A DNA stretch of 64,000 nt from Qaidamihabitans albus (GCF_016464705.1 NZ_JAEHOB010000001.1:310001-374000); one strand, 5' to 3'; positions 53,641 to 63,078 are shown, counted from the stretch's first letter. Notes: generated from the sequence alone by a model not told the origin. Program-made: numbers and translations.

Positions 53641-54009
53641 GTGGACGAGACTACGGAGCAGCTCAACCGGGCGTTCGCGGCACTGGCCGACCCGACCCGG
53701 CGCAACCTGGTGGCCCGGCTGGCCGGCGCGGACGCGACCGTGGGCGAGCTGGCGGAGCCGTACGACATGAGCCTCCAGGCGATCTCCAAGCACGTGAAGG
53801 TGCTCGAGGACGCCGGACTGGTGACCCGCAGCAAGGAGGCCCAGCGTCGGCCGGTGCACCTGGACGCGGAGGTGTTCGGCCTGATGACGAAGTGGATCGA
53901 GCGCTATCGCCAGGAGGCCGAGGAGCGCTATCGACGCCTCGACGCCCTGCTGGGCCGGATGGCCGACGACGAGGACCAGAAGCAAACCCACACGAAGGAC
54001 GCATCATGA
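53641..54009 (+). CDS. ArsR-family regulator of SRPBCC operon
   Basis: This 122-residue winged-helix protein (RAFAALADPTRRNLVARLAG, SLQAISKHVKVLEDAGLV) is of the ArsR type that precedes AHSA1/SRPBCC genes. It lacks metal-binding cysteines and probably senses an organic ligand. Start is GTG 53641. Its TGA overlaps the next ATG (ATGA). Confidence 0.88.
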   Translation: MDETTEQLNRAFAALADPTRRNLVARLAGADATVGELAEPYDMSLQAISKHVKVLEDAGLVTRSKEAQRRPVHLDAEVFGLMTKWIERYRQEAEERYRRLDALLGRMADDEDQKQTHTKDAS

Positions 54010-54488
54010 CCAAGCACGAGACCGAGATCATGGCCGACGAGAAGGTCCCGACGATCGAGATCGTCCGGGAGTTCGACGCGGCTCCCGAGCGTGTGTTCCG
54101 CGCCCACGTCGACCCCGAGCTCTATGCGCAGTGGGTCGGGCCGCACTCCGTGACCACGAGGATCACCAGGTGGGACGCCCGCACGGGCGGCGCGTGGGCC
54201 TTCGCCAACGACCGTGACGGCGAGGAGATCGCCTCCTTCTACGGCAGCTTCCACGAAGTGCGACCGCACGAGCGGATCGTGTGGACGTTCACCTACGAAG
54301 GCGAGCCCGATGGAGTCGCGCTGGAGACGCTGACCTTCGAGGAGGTCGAAGGCGGACGTACGCGGCTGAGGGTGCTGAGCGTGGTGGAGGACTTCGAGAC
54401 CCGTGACGGCATCCTCTCCAGCGGCATGGACGCCGGGGTCAACGAGGGCTTCGACAAGCTCGACGGGCTGCTCGCGAAAGGAGCCTGA
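54006..54488 (+). CDS. SRPBCC/AHSA1-family protein
   Basis: This 160-residue protein has a helix-grip lipid-binding fold with REFDAAPERVFRAHVDPELYAQWVGP. It is coupled to the ArsR gene by ATGA and probably binds or transforms a hydrophobic ligand that the regulator senses (inference). The next gene starts one base after its stop. Confidence 0.86.
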   Translation: MTKHETEIMADEKVPTIEIVREFDAAPERVFRAHVDPELYAQWVGPHSVTTRITRWDARTGGAWAFANDRDGEEIASFYGSFHEVRPHERIVWTFTYEGEPDGVALETLTFEEVEGGRTRLRVLSVVEDFETRDGILSSGMDAGVNEGFDKLDGLLAKGA

Positions 54489-54489
54489 C

Positions 54490-55062
54490 ATGACGCCCGT
54501 TCCCGGGAGTCCGGCCCAGCGGCATGCGTACGACGCGGCCTGTTTCACCGAGCTGGCCGAGTCCGCCTCGGCCGGGGACTGGGCGCGGCCCAGCCCGGTC
54601 GCGGGGTGGGCGGCTCTCGACATCGTGAAGCATCTTGTCGAGTGGTCCCGTGGCTTCCTCAAGGGTGCCGGGATCGACCTCCCGGCCCTGGACGTCGAGG
54701 CCGACCCGGTCGCCGCCTGGAAGCAGCACGTCACCGACATCCAGGCCGTCCTCGACGACCCCGCCGGGCGGGTGCTCGGCAACCCGCACACCGGCGACAA
54801 ACCCGTGGACGAGGCGATCGACGAGTTCTACACCGCCGACATCTGGATGCACTCCTGGGACCTTGCCAAGGCCCTCGGCCGCGAGCCCGACCTGGGCGAG
54901 GAGCGCTGCAGCGCCGCGCTGGCGGCCATGGAGCCGGTGGAGCGGATGCTGCGCGACAGCGGGCATTTCGGTCCCGCTGTGCCCGTAGCCGACGGAGCCT
55001 CCGCGCAGGACAGGTTGATGGCCTTCATCGGCCGCGACCCAGCCTGGTCACCTCCCTCGTGA
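54490..55062 (+). CDS. TIGR03086/DinB-like metal-binding protein
   Basis: This 190-residue protein has the maleylpyruvate isomerase N-terminal helical bundle, with metal-ligand histidines in IVKHLVEWSRGF and IWMHSWDLAKAL. Relatives use mycothiol as cofactor. It is the third gene of the ArsR operon. Its TGA lies inside a dispersed palindrome. Confidence 0.82.
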   Translation: MTPVPGSPAQRHAYDAACFTELAESASAGDWARPSPVAGWAALDIVKHLVEWSRGFLKGAGIDLPALDVEADPVAAWKQHVTDIQAVLDDPAGRVLGNPHTGDKPVDEAIDEFYTADIWMHSWDLAKALGREPDLGEERCSAALAAMEPVERMLRDSGHFGPAVPVADGASAQDRLMAFIGRDPAWSPPS

Positions 55063-55100
55063 GTGCGCACACGAGTTAGAACACGGTTCTTCATTCACGA
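55056..55100. repeat. Dispersed palindrome, copy 6
   Basis: The left arm CTCGTGAGTGCGCACACGAGTT is intact and the right arm is diverged (ATTCACGA). It lies between convergent genes and supplies the stop of the TIGR03086 gene. Confidence 0.8.
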
Positions 55101-55114
55101 CCGGTGCGACCGTC

Positions 55115-55771
55115 TCAGCTCCCCACGATGCCCGCTTCGTGGGCGATGAGGCCGGCCTGGGTGCGGTTCGCGCAGCCCAGCTTGTCCAGCGTCCGCGACA
55201 CGTAGCCCTTGATGGTGGCCTCCGAGAGGTACAGCCGCGCCCCGATCTGCGCGTTCGAAAGGCCCTCACCGAGGCCGGCCAGTACCTCGGCCTCTCGCTC
55301 GGTCAGCGCCTCGACGAGCTTCCGCGCGCGGTGACGGCCGGAGAGGTTGTCGGTCGATGCCGCGACCAGCCGGCGAGCGGCGGCCGCCGACAGCACGGTG
55401 TGCCCCTCGGCGGCCACCCGCACGAGCCCGATCAGGTCCTCGGGCGGCGTGGACTTGACGAGGAAACCCGCCGCGCCGGCTCGCAGGGCGCGTAACACGT
55501 ACTGGTCGGCGTCGAAGGTGGTCAGAACCACGATCGCCGGCGGGTCGGCGAACTCGGTGATGCGCTCGATCGCGGTGAACCCGTCGACGCCCGGCATGCG
55601 CAGGTCCAGCAGAACGACGTCCGGCCGGCTGCGCGCGACCGCCTCGACACCGGCCGCCCCGTCGTGTGCCTCGGCGACCACCTCGATGTCGTCGGCGGAG
55701 TCGAGAATCGTGCGCAGGAACACGCACACCATCGCTTCGTCATCGACGACGACAACCCGGACCACGCTCAC
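55115..55771 (-). CDS. NarL/LuxR-type response regulator
   Basis: This 218-residue protein has a receiver domain with acidic DDE, phosphoacceptor in VVLLDLRMPG and Lys in FLVKSTPP, then a LuxR helix-turn-helix (LTEREAEVLAGLGEGLSNAQIGARL). It pairs with the kinase upstream, which it overlaps (GTGA). Confidence 0.92.
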   Translation of the reverse strand: MSVVRVVVVDDEAMVCVFLRTILDSADDIEVVAEAHDGAAGVEAVARSRPDVVLLDLRMPGVDGFTAIERITEFADPPAIVVLTTFDADQYVLRALRAGAAGFLVKSTPPEDLIGLVRVAAEGHTVLSAAAARRLVAASTDNLSGRHRARKLVEALTEREAEVLAGLGEGLSNAQIGARLYLSEATIKGYVSRTLDKLGCANRTQAGLIAHEAGIVGS

Positions 55772-56964
55772 ACCACCGATTCCGCGGTCGGGACGTACGC
55801 GGGCAGCGTGGCCTCGACGCTGAACCCGCCGTCCGGCGCGGGTCCGGCGCGCAACGTGCCGTGCACGAGCTCGAGGCGTTGGCGGAGGTTGGCGAGGCCA
55901 AGGCCCGATCCGGTGCCGACCAGGGCGTCGCTGGGCTCACGGGGCGGCGGCGTGTTGCGGACGGTGAGCCGCACCTGCGCGTCGCCGTACTCGACCCGGA
56001 CCGTCACGCGCGCGCCGGGTGCGTGCTTGCGGACATTCGTCAGCGCCTCCCGGACGATCCGGTACGCCGTGCGCCCGACCACCGGCGAGGCGAGTGCCCG
56101 ATCGCCGTCCTCTACCAACTCGGCCGGTGTCCCCACCGCGGTCGACTCCGCGACCAACGTGGCGAGACCCGCGGCCGACGGTGTCTGGTCCTCTTCCGGC
56201 ATCGTGCGCAGGATGCCGACAAGGTCCCGGAGCTCGTCCAGCGCCTGGCAGCCCGCTCCCCGCAGTTCCTCCGCCGCCTGCCGGGTGGCCTCGTCGGTCG
56301 CTGTCATTCCGAGCGCTCCGGCCTGCAGCACCATCAGGCTCACCCGGTGGGTCACGATGTCGTGCATCTCGCCGGCCAGCCGCGCACGCTCCTCGGCTCG
56401 TGCCTGCTCGGCGAGCAGGTGGCGCTCCCGCTCGGCGCGCTGGGCGCGTTCGGTCAGCGCCAGCACCAGCCGCCTGCGGGCGGTGAAGTACAGGGCCAGC
56501 AGCGGCCCGGCGGCGGTCCTGAGCAACCCGATGGTCATGACCGTGAGCGACGGCTCCCACGGTCGCATGATGATGACGGTGAAGATGGCGAGCGCGACCA
56601 AGGCCGTCCGCCGATCCTGCCGGTAGTAGAGCGGCCCGTACGCCGCCAGGACCGTCGCGAAGGGCGCCCACACGTTCGAGCCGGACGCCGGTGTCAGTGC
56701 GCCCACCGGTGAGATCAGCAGTGTCACCGCGAGCGTGAACGCGCCGAGGACGGCGAGGACCGTGAGTGGCGCGCGGCGGCGGGCGGCCAGCGCGAGGCAG
56801 GCGAGCGCCTGCACGCCCAGCATGACCCAGGCCAGCGTGCCCGGGTGGGCGGGCCACCACGTCAGGCCCGCCAATGTCGTCCCGGTGTCGAGCACCACGA
56901 AGAAGGCCGCGATCGCCACGTCGGCGGCGAGCCGGTGTCGCCGGTGCCACGGCCTTTCCGTCAT
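55768..56964 (-). CDS. NarL-type sensor histidine kinase
   Basis: This 398-residue kinase has four to six membrane helices (about 12-150), a HisKA_3 domain with EMHDIVTHRVSLM (phosphoacceptor His) and an HATPase domain with REALTNVRKHAPGARV and TGSGLGLANLRQRL. The signal is not identified. GTG overlap with the regulator shows coupling. Confidence 0.9.
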   Translation of the reverse strand: MTERPWHRRHRLAADVAIAAFFVVLDTGTTLAGLTWWPAHPGTLAWVMLGVQALACLALAARRRAPLTVLAVLGAFTLAVTLLISPVGALTPASGSNVWAPFATVLAAYGPLYYRQDRRTALVALAIFTVIIMRPWEPSLTVMTIGLLRTAAGPLLALYFTARRRLVLALTERAQRAERERHLLAEQARAEERARLAGEMHDIVTHRVSLMVLQAGALGMTATDEATRQAAEELRGAGCQALDELRDLVGILRTMPEEDQTPSAAGLATLVAESTAVGTPAELVEDGDRALASPVVGRTAYRIVREALTNVRKHAPGARVTVRVEYGDAQVRLTVRNTPPPREPSDALVGTGSGLGLANLRQRLELVHGTLRAGPAPDGGFSVEATLPAYVPTAESVV

Positions 56965-57132
56965 GCCGCACACGCTATGGCATCGCCGCGCGTGCCCGGT
57001 CCGACGGAAGACTTTCGGCAGCGGCCGGACCTACGAAAGTCGCACACCGACTCCGCGCAGCAGTCCTTCGTCGGTGCGGGAACCGACCGCTCGCCCTGCC
57101 ACGCGGCACCCCGGCTGTTGTCTAGTGGACAC

Positions 57133-57648
57133 ATGAACACGAAACGAGACCATGGCACAGCCACACCGCAGCTGGGCCGCTACGAGATCGACACGAGCAA
57201 CTCGGCCGTCACCTTCAGGAGCAGGCACCTGTTCGGGCTGATGCCGGTGCGCGGCACCTTCGCGATCCGGACCGGAACGGTCGACGTCGCCGAGCCTCTC
57301 GCCTGTTCGAGCGTCCACGTCGAGATCGAGACGGCGAGTTTCCACACCGGCAACGAGCGGCGGGACAGCGATGTCCGGTCGGCGCGCTTCCTCGACACCC
57401 ACCGGCACCCGGTTCTGACGTTCGTCGCCGAACACGTCGACGCGAGGACGATCGCCGGCACGCTCACCGCACTGGGTGTCACCCGGCCGGTCGACCTATC
57501 GGTCGAGCAGTTCGACGTATCACCAGGAGCGTTCACCGCCCGCGCCACGACACGGATCGACCGGACCGAGTTCGGGGTGACCGCGGCCCGAGGGCTGGCC
57601 GGACGCCACCTCGACGTGTCACTGGCGGTCAAGTGCGTACGCCTGTGA
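57133..57648 (+). CDS. YceI-family lipocalin-like protein
   Basis: This 171-residue protein has YEIDTSNSAVTFRSRHLFG at the N-terminus and the YceI strand pattern VEIETASFHTGNERRDSDVRS. YceI proteins bind isoprenoids; no signal peptide is present here. Its TGA overlaps the GTG of the ABC ATPase (GTGA), suggesting a shared operon. Confidence 0.86.
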   Translation: MNTKRDHGTATPQLGRYEIDTSNSAVTFRSRHLFGLMPVRGTFAIRTGTVDVAEPLACSSVHVEIETASFHTGNERRDSDVRSARFLDTHRHPVLTFVAEHVDARTIAGTLTALGVTRPVDLSVEQFDVSPGAFTARATTRIDRTEFGVTAARGLAGRHLDVSLAVKCVRL

Positions 57649-58583
57649 CGTCCGGCGCGGTCGTGGTGGCGGATCTGCACAAGAGCTACGGCGCGGTGGA
57701 TGCCGTGCGCGACGTGAGCTTCACGGTCGAGCAGGGGGAGATTCTCGCGCTGCTCGGGCCGAACGGTGCCGGCAAGTCCACCACGCTGGAGATCCTCGAG
57801 GGGTTCCGCACGCGGGACGCAGGGCGGGTCGACGTGCTCGGCATCGATCCCGGCGACCGGGCCACGGGACGGGAGCTGCGTGAGCGGATCGGGCTGGTGC
57901 TGCAGGACATCGCGGTTGAGCCATACCTGACGGTTCGCGAGACGGTCGCTCGCAACGCGGGCTACTACCGCTCACCACGGGATGTCGACGAGGTGATCGG
58001 ACTGGTCGACCTCGCCGGGCTGGAGCGGCGGAAAGTCAGGACACTTTCCGGCGGGCAGAAGCGACGCCTGGACCTTGCCCTCGGCATGATCGGCAACCCG
58101 CGCCTGCTGTTTCTCGACGAGCCGACGACCGGATTCGACCCGGGTGCGCGCCGGAGCGCGTGGCAGCTGGTGCGCAACCTGCGGGACGCGGGGACCACCA
58201 TCCTGCTCACCACGCATTACCTGGAAGAGGCACAGGTGCTGGCCGACCGGGTGGCGGTGATGTCCGGCGGCACGATCGTGTCTGAGGGAACACCGTCGAC
58301 CCTCGGCGGACGGGACAGCGCCCTGGCGCGGATCCGCTTCGCCCTGCCGGAGGGCTGTACCGCGGCCGAGTTGCCGGTCGCCGCCGCCGTGCCGGACGAG
58401 GGCCTGGTCACCGTGCAGACGCGGGAGCCGACCGCAACGCTGCGTCAACTGACGGGCTGGGCGCTGCGGCGCGGCAGTGTGCTCGACCGGCTCACCGTCG
58501 ACCGGCCGAGCCTGGAGGACGTCTACCTGCGGCTGACCGAGCGCGACGTCGCGGAACGCACGATGGACGGGAGTGCACGGTGA
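57645..58583 (+). CDS. ABC-2 type exporter ATPase
   Basis: This 312-residue ATPase has Walker A LLGPNGAGKST, signature LSGGQKRR, Walker B LLFLDEP and H-loop TTHYLEEA. The C-terminal extension is typical of drug or lipid exporters (DrrA-like). Start GTG 57645 is preferred over 57633 by its overlap with YceI. It overlaps the permease start. Confidence 0.88.
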   Translation: MTSGAVVVADLHKSYGAVDAVRDVSFTVEQGEILALLGPNGAGKSTTLEILEGFRTRDAGRVDVLGIDPGDRATGRELRERIGLVLQDIAVEPYLTVRETVARNAGYYRSPRDVDEVIGLVDLAGLERRKVRTLSGGQKRRLDLALGMIGNPRLLFLDEPTTGFDPGARRSAWQLVRNLRDAGTTILLTTHYLEEAQVLADRVAVMSGGTIVSEGTPSTLGGRDSALARIRFALPEGCTAAELPVAAAVPDEGLVTVQTREPTATLRQLTGWALRRGSVLDRLTVDRPSLEDVYLRLTERDVAERTMDGSAR

Positions 58584-59368
58584 ACACAACCACGCATCGG
58601 CCCCTGCACCGGGACCTCACGCTGCTACGTCACCAGATCCGCTACGAGCAGCTGAGCTTCTGGCGAAACCCGCAGAGCGCGTTCTTCACGTTCGTGTTCC
58701 CGGTCGTGATCATCACGATCTTCGGCGCGCTGTTCCACGACGTGCCGGCAGGCCCGTACTTCCAGGGGCTGTCGGCCCTGCAGTACTACGTGTGCACGAT
58801 CGCCGGGCTTTCCGTGCTGGGCTCCTGCTACAGCCAGCTGGCCATTGTGCTCTCGACGCGGCGCCAGGACGGGATCCTCAAGCGGGTGCGGGCGACGCCG
58901 CTGCCGAGCTCGATGTACTTCATCGGCCTCCTGGCGCACTGCATCATGGTGAGTGTCGTGACCGTGTCGCTCATCGTCGGCATCGGCAGCCTCTTCGGCG
59001 TACCGCTGCCCGGCCACGCGCAATGGCCGGCGATCGTGGTGACGCTCGTTCTCGGTGCGGCAAGCTTCTGCGCGTTGGGCGTGGGAGTGGCCTCCCTGAT
59101 CCGCAATGCCGAGGCCGCGCCTGCCGTCGTGCAGTTCGTCCTGTTCCCGCTGCTTTTCGTGTCCGGCACCTACCTGCCGATCCAGTCCGACCTGCTGAAC
59201 GGCATTACCAGCGCCTTGCCGGTGAAGCCGTTCAACGAGTCCCTGCTCGGCGCGTTCGCCAGGGATGCCGATCTCGCCTGGCAGAACCTCGGTGTGCTGC
59301 TCCTCTGGGGCGCTGCCGGGGCGGTCGTCGCCATCCGCCGTTTCCGCTGGGATCCCCGGCCGTCGTAG
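58580..59368 (+). CDS. ABC-2 type permease
   Basis: This 262-residue permease has about six helices, including FFTFVFPVVIITIFGALF and FVLFPLLFVSGTYLP, the pattern of DrrB-like exporters. It is coupled to the ATPase by GTGA. The two may export an isoprenoid or antibiotic-like compound with YceI. Confidence 0.88.
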   Translation: MNTTTHRPLHRDLTLLRHQIRYEQLSFWRNPQSAFFTFVFPVVIITIFGALFHDVPAGPYFQGLSALQYYVCTIAGLSVLGSCYSQLAIVLSTRRQDGILKRVRATPLPSSMYFIGLLAHCIMVSVVTVSLIVGIGSLFGVPLPGHAQWPAIVVTLVLGAASFCALGVGVASLIRNAEAAPAVVQFVLFPLLFVSGTYLPIQSDLLNGITSALPVKPFNESLLGAFARDADLAWQNLGVLLLWGAAGAVVAIRRFRWDPRPS

Positions 59369-59410
59369 CATCACAAGCCGTACTCACTCGGACCCAGGGG
59401 ACCTCGACAC

Positions 59411-59770
59411 ATGCGCGCCAGCCTGCGTGACGACCTGAAAGCGGCCCTCAAAAGCCGGGACCGCGCCGCCATCACCGCACTCCGCTCCGCCCTCGCGGCG
59501 ATCGACAACGCCGAAGCCGTCCCCGCGGACCATCCGTTGGACGGCAGCACGGGGAGCGAACACGTCGCAGGAGCGGCGAGCGGCCTTGGCGCGGCGGAAG
59601 CCGAACGCCGTCACCTCACTGACACCGACCTGCGGTCGATCATCGAGAAGGAGGTTCGGGAACGCTCGGTGGCCGCGGAACAGTACGAGCAGGCCGGCCG
59701 CACCGACCTCGCCGAGCGCCTGCGTGCGGAGGCTCAGGTGCTGAGTCGGCACCTGAGCCCGCTCGGCTGA
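59411..59770 (+). CDS. GatB/YqeY-domain protein
   Basis: This 119-residue protein has the YqeY helical bundle with RASLRDDLKAALKSRDR and a charged C-terminus. The domain resembles the tRNA-interacting tail of GatB; the role is unproven. Alternating Asp/His insert (residues 45-65) is Gly/Ala-rich. Confidence 0.78.
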   Translation: MRASLRDDLKAALKSRDRAAITALRSALAAIDNAEAVPADHPLDGSTGSEHVAGAASGLGAAEAERRHLTDTDLRSIIEKEVRERSVAAEQYEQAGRTDLAERLRAEAQVLSRHLSPLG

Positions 59771-59813
59771 CCCACGCGGCCCCGTGGCGATGGGCGGGGG
59801 TGCCGCCCAAAAA

Positions 59814-59828
59814 GTTATGAGCTAACAT
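59814..59828 (+). promoter_or_regulatory. TetR gene -10 within a short dyad
   Basis: GTTATGAGCTAAC is a 4-bp dyad with 5-nt centre overlapping the TAACAT -10 (59823-59828). The start is 6 nt downstream. Confidence 0.5.
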
Positions 59829-59834
59829 TTTGCG

Positions 59835-60407
59835 GTGACAACGAGCGGCCAGGCGGCGGGCAAGCGACGGCGAACGTCCGCGCGCATCCTGGAGTGCGCG
59901 CTGGAGCTGTTCGAGCGCAACGGGTTCGAGAGCACAACGGTCGCCCAGATCGCGGCGGCGGCGGGGGTCACGGAGATGACCTTCTTCCGGCACTTCCCCG
60001 CCAAGGAGCAGGTTCTGCTCGACGATCCCTACGACCCGCTCATCGCTGCCGCGGTCGCCGACCAGCCCCGCACCCTCCGCCCGCTGGTGCGCACGGTCCG
60101 CGGGATCCGGCAGGCGTGGAGCCGGCTCAGCGAGCCGGAAAGTGACCTGGTTCGGCGCCGTGTGCGGATCGTCGCGGAGTCCCCGGCGTTACGGGCCGCG
60201 GCGTGGCGCAACAACGCCGAGACCGAACGGCTGATCGTCGACCAGCTCGTCCGCGACGGCACCGACCGGCTGCGAGCGCACGCCGCCGCCGGGGCCGCGC
60301 TGGCCGCGCTCATGGCCGCCCTGTTCGAGTGGGCCCGGCACGACGACATCCTGCTGGCCGGCTGCATCGACATTGCGCTGGACACAGTGGACAGTGACGA
60401 TGGCTGA
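59835..60407 (+). CDS. TetR-family regulator of ABC exporter
   Basis: This 190-residue protein has the TetR helix-turn-helix TVAQIAAAAGVTEMTFFRHFP. GTG 59835 is preceded by TAACAT and a 6-nt spacer, so the message is probably leaderless. GTTA-N5-TAAC lies over that -10 as a candidate operator. The next gene starts within its last codons. Confidence 0.88.
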   Translation: MTTSGQAAGKRRRTSARILECALELFERNGFESTTVAQIAAAAGVTEMTFFRHFPAKEQVLLDDPYDPLIAAAVADQPRTLRPLVRTVRGIRQAWSRLSEPESDLVRRRVRIVAESPALRAAAWRNNAETERLIVDQLVRDGTDRLRAHAAAGAALAALMAALFEWARHDDILLAGCIDIALDTVDSDDG

Positions 60408-61155
60408 ACCCGCGTTGCCCGCACCCCGGCTTGCCGCGCGGGGGCTGTCCAGGACGTTCTCCGCGGAGGCTGGAGTCCACGACGTGGACCTCGAGATCGG
60501 TCCGGGGGAGATCCACGCTCTCGTCGGGCTCAACGGGGCAGGGAAGACCACCCTGATGCGCCTTGTGCTCGGTATGCTGCGGCCTCATTCCGGTGACACC
60601 CGCCTCGACGGCCGCGACATCCGCGCTGCGGACGCGCAGACCTGGACACGAGTCGGGCACCTGGTCGACCACCCGCTCGCGTACGGCGAACTCGACGCCC
60701 GGACCAACCTGGCACTCGCCGCGCGCCTGCACGGCGTCCCGCGCTCGCGCGTCAACGACGCCGTGGAACGCATCGTCGCCGACCTGGACCTGAGCCGCTA
60801 CGTCACCATCCGCGCGCGGAACCTCTCCCAGGGCAACCGGCAACGCCTCGGACTCGCCGCCGCGCTGCTGCACCATCCCACCGTCATCGTCCTCGATGAA
60901 CCGACCAACGCCCTCGACCCGGCCGGCGTCATCCTGCTCCGGGAGATCCTCCTGGGCCGCGCCCGCGCCGGCGCGGGCATCCTCGTCTCCAGTCACCATC
61001 TCGACGAAGTGGCCCGCGTCGCCGACCGCATCACCGTCGTCAACCACGGCAGGACCATCGGTGCGCTCGACCCCGGCGGCATCGACATCGAACGCGCCTT
61101 CTTCAGGCTCGTCCACGCCGACGAGGCCAACCAGGCCGGAGGGCGTCCGGGATGA
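60400..61155 (+). CDS. ABC transporter ATPase
   Basis: This 251-residue ATPase has Walker A LVGLNGAGKTT, signature LSQGNRQR (a degenerate form), Walker B VIVLDEPTNALDP and SSHHLDEV. It belongs to the ABC-2 or lantibiotic-immunity group. ATG 60400 overlaps the TetR stop and its end overlaps the permease. Confidence 0.86.
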   Translation: MAEPALPAPRLAARGLSRTFSAEAGVHDVDLEIGPGEIHALVGLNGAGKTTLMRLVLGMLRPHSGDTRLDGRDIRAADAQTWTRVGHLVDHPLAYGELDARTNLALAARLHGVPRSRVNDAVERIVADLDLSRYVTIRARNLSQGNRQRLGLAAALLHHPTVIVLDEPTNALDPAGVILLREILLGRARAGAGILVSSHHLDEVARVADRITVVNHGRTIGALDPGGIDIERAFFRLVHADEANQAGGRPG

Positions 61156-61919
61156 ACCGTGCCGCGTTCACCGCCGCCATCGCCGTCGAGAGCCGCAAGA
61201 CCCTGGCGTCCAGGGTCGTCATCACCTCGACGGTCCTTCTCGTCGCCGGCATCGCCGTCCTTGCCGGCTCCCTCACCTGGGCCGCGAGCACCGGCAACGA
61301 GCAGGTACTCGCCCAGATGGGACCGATGGCCGACAGAACCGGCTGGGACCGCCTGATGGGCGTGGTCGCACAGGTCACCGCCGCCGCGGCCGTACTCGGC
61401 TTCGGCGTCACCGTGAGCTGGATGTTCGGCCGCGAGTTCACCGACGGCACCATCACCGGGCTGTTCGCCCTCCCGGTGAGCCGACCGGACATCGCGCTCG
61501 CCAAACTCGTGATCTACCTGGCCTGGGCCCTGGTCGTCGCCACCGTGCTCGTCCTGCTGCTGGGCCTCGTCGGCCTCGCCATCGATCTCGGGCCGGTCAC
61601 CGGCGACGTACTCGCCGCCCTCGCCCGCCAGCACGCGCTCACTGGGCTGTCCGCGGTCATCGCCATCCCCGCGGCCTTGGCGGCCACCCTCGGCCGCGGC
61701 CTCCTGCCCGGTATCGCCACCACCATCGGCATCGTCGTCACCGCGCAGGTCGTGGTCGTCGCCGGGAGCGGAGCATGGTTTCCACTCGCCGCACCGGCGC
61801 TGTGGGCGCTCGAGCCTGCCCGTGTGACATCCACCCAGCTCGCACTCGTCACCGTGGTTCCAGTGATCTTCGTGCCCGCGATCCTCGCCACGTGGCGGCG
61901 CCTGCAGCTCGACCGCTGA
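61152..61919 (+). CDS. ABC transporter permease
   Basis: This 255-residue protein has six predicted helices (VITSTVLLVAGIAVLAGSL to PVIFVPAILATW). It is coupled to the ATPase by ATGA. The TetR, ATPase and permease form a self-regulated exporter cassette. Confidence 0.86.
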   Translation: MNRAAFTAAIAVESRKTLASRVVITSTVLLVAGIAVLAGSLTWAASTGNEQVLAQMGPMADRTGWDRLMGVVAQVTAAAAVLGFGVTVSWMFGREFTDGTITGLFALPVSRPDIALAKLVIYLAWALVVATVLVLLLGLVGLAIDLGPVTGDVLAALARQHALTGLSAVIAIPAALAATLGRGLLPGIATTIGIVVTAQVVVVAGSGAWFPLAAPALWALEPARVTSTQLALVTVVPVIFVPAILATWRRLQLDR

Positions 61920-62048
61920 CCGGCGCGACCACCGTCGATCGAACGGTTCGGGGAAGCCCCGGACGAGATCAGCGCCTGGTCGCCGCTGAGTTGGTGCCCT
62001 GGGGTGCGCGATGGAGAGGAATGATCAGCCAGGGGCTTCGTTCATGAC

Positions 62049-62453
62049 TCAAGCGAGCAAGCTCGAGTCCTGACGGGTTCCTTCGACGCCATCCGCGGCG
62101 AGCTTCCTTTTCACCGAGCCCGAGATCGCTTCGAAGATCGGCGTGGGCTCTGCAGAAGTCCGTTCGGGGCGATGTGACTCGTCGGCCATGGTGTCAGCAT
62201 TTACGAGCGCCGAAACCTGGGTGTACGCAGTGAGCAGCTCGCTATGGACATTCGCCCGGCAGTTGGACGCCGAGTGGCGCAAGGCAGCGTTGATCGCGGC
62301 GAGGATCGTCGATTCGTCGCCGCCCAGTTCGGAGCCGGCCGCGACCGCGAGCGAGTGGACGGCTGTCACCATCTGCGCCGTCACTTCGTTTTTCGCCTCG
62401 TGCCGGACAACAAGATCTCCCAGTTGCTCGTGCAACTTGTCCAGTACGTCCAC
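62049..62453 (-). CDS. Unrecognised 134-residue protein
   Basis: No family was recognised. The protein is mostly helical (MDVLDKLHEQLGDLVVRHEA) and soluble. Codon use includes GGA, CTT, GTT and TTG, which suggests it entered by transfer. Start is GTG 62453 with a weak ribosome site. It lies where the G+C begins to fall. Confidence 0.5.
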   Translation of the reverse strand: MDVLDKLHEQLGDLVVRHEAKNEVTAQMVTAVHSLAVAAGSELGGDESTILAAINAALRHSASNCRANVHSELLTAYTQVSALVNADTMADESHRPERTSAEPTPIFEAISGSVKRKLAADGVEGTRQDSSLLA

Positions 62454-62502
62454 AGGCCGGGAATCCTTCGCGCTCGTCCTCGATCCTGAACTGCCCGGAA
62501 TG

Positions 62503-62544
62503 CTGCGGCCCGTAACCGCGGACGACCGCGGTTACGGGCCGCAG
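62503..62544. terminator. Perfect 19-bp hairpin
   Basis: The stem (CTGCGGCCCGTAACCGCGG and complement) has an ACGA loop. It lies past the end of the secreted peptide gene reading leftward. Confidence 0.8.
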
Positions 62545-62602
62545 CGATTCGATGTGACCTGTTCCTCAGATCACCCCGTAATAGCGTGAAATCCGCGGCA
62601 CG

Positions 62603-62887
62603 TCACAGAGGCAGCGCGCCAGAGACGGAGCCGAGCAGCGAGCGAGCGCCGGCCGCACCCGAAGCGGGGTTGCAGTAGGTGTAGTTGTTCTGCGAGCCCG
62701 ACGGACCGTAGGCCGCACCCCACAGGAGGCCTTCCACACCCGACTTCGGTGCCGACGACCACTCGCAACCCTCGAGCCCCGGGGGGCGGGGGCTGTTGGC
62801 TGACGCGGCCGGTGCGAGGGCCACGCTAATGGTGAGCGCGGCGGCACCGCCGGCGATAACAGCAGCGGTACGACGGAATCGTTTCAT
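62603..62887 (-). CDS. Small secreted peptide of unknown function
   Basis: This 94-residue protein has a signal peptide (MKRFRRTAAVIAGGAAALTI to about residue 30) and a short mature part with two cysteines (LEGCEWSS and YTYCNPAS) that could form one disulfide. GAAAGGGG precedes the ATG. No family was recognised. It probably acts outside the cell. Confidence 0.7.
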   Translation of the reverse strand: MKRFRRTAAVIAGGAAALTISVALAPAASANSPRPPGLEGCEWSSAPKSGVEGLLWGAAYGPSGSQNNYTYCNPASGAAGARSLLGSVSGALPL

Positions 62888-63078
62888 TACAAGAAACCCC
62901 TTTCAAAGCAACTTACCATTTCCGGACCATGGAAGACATCTTGCCGATGGCCCGGAAATGCGTACAAAGAAGAGGTTACCCGGCAGGTTGAAGCAGACAA
63001 GCCGAATTGATATTGCGAGCCAATCGCGCGACGCTCTACCGAATGATGCCCCGTTGCTCACGAGCCGCTCGCTGGCCA

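Noticed and set aside
61920-62010. Fragment reading IERFGEAPDEISAWSPLSW after the last ABC permease
   Set aside because: Coherent-looking but only about 30 residues with no start and no recognised family; possibly a gene scar.
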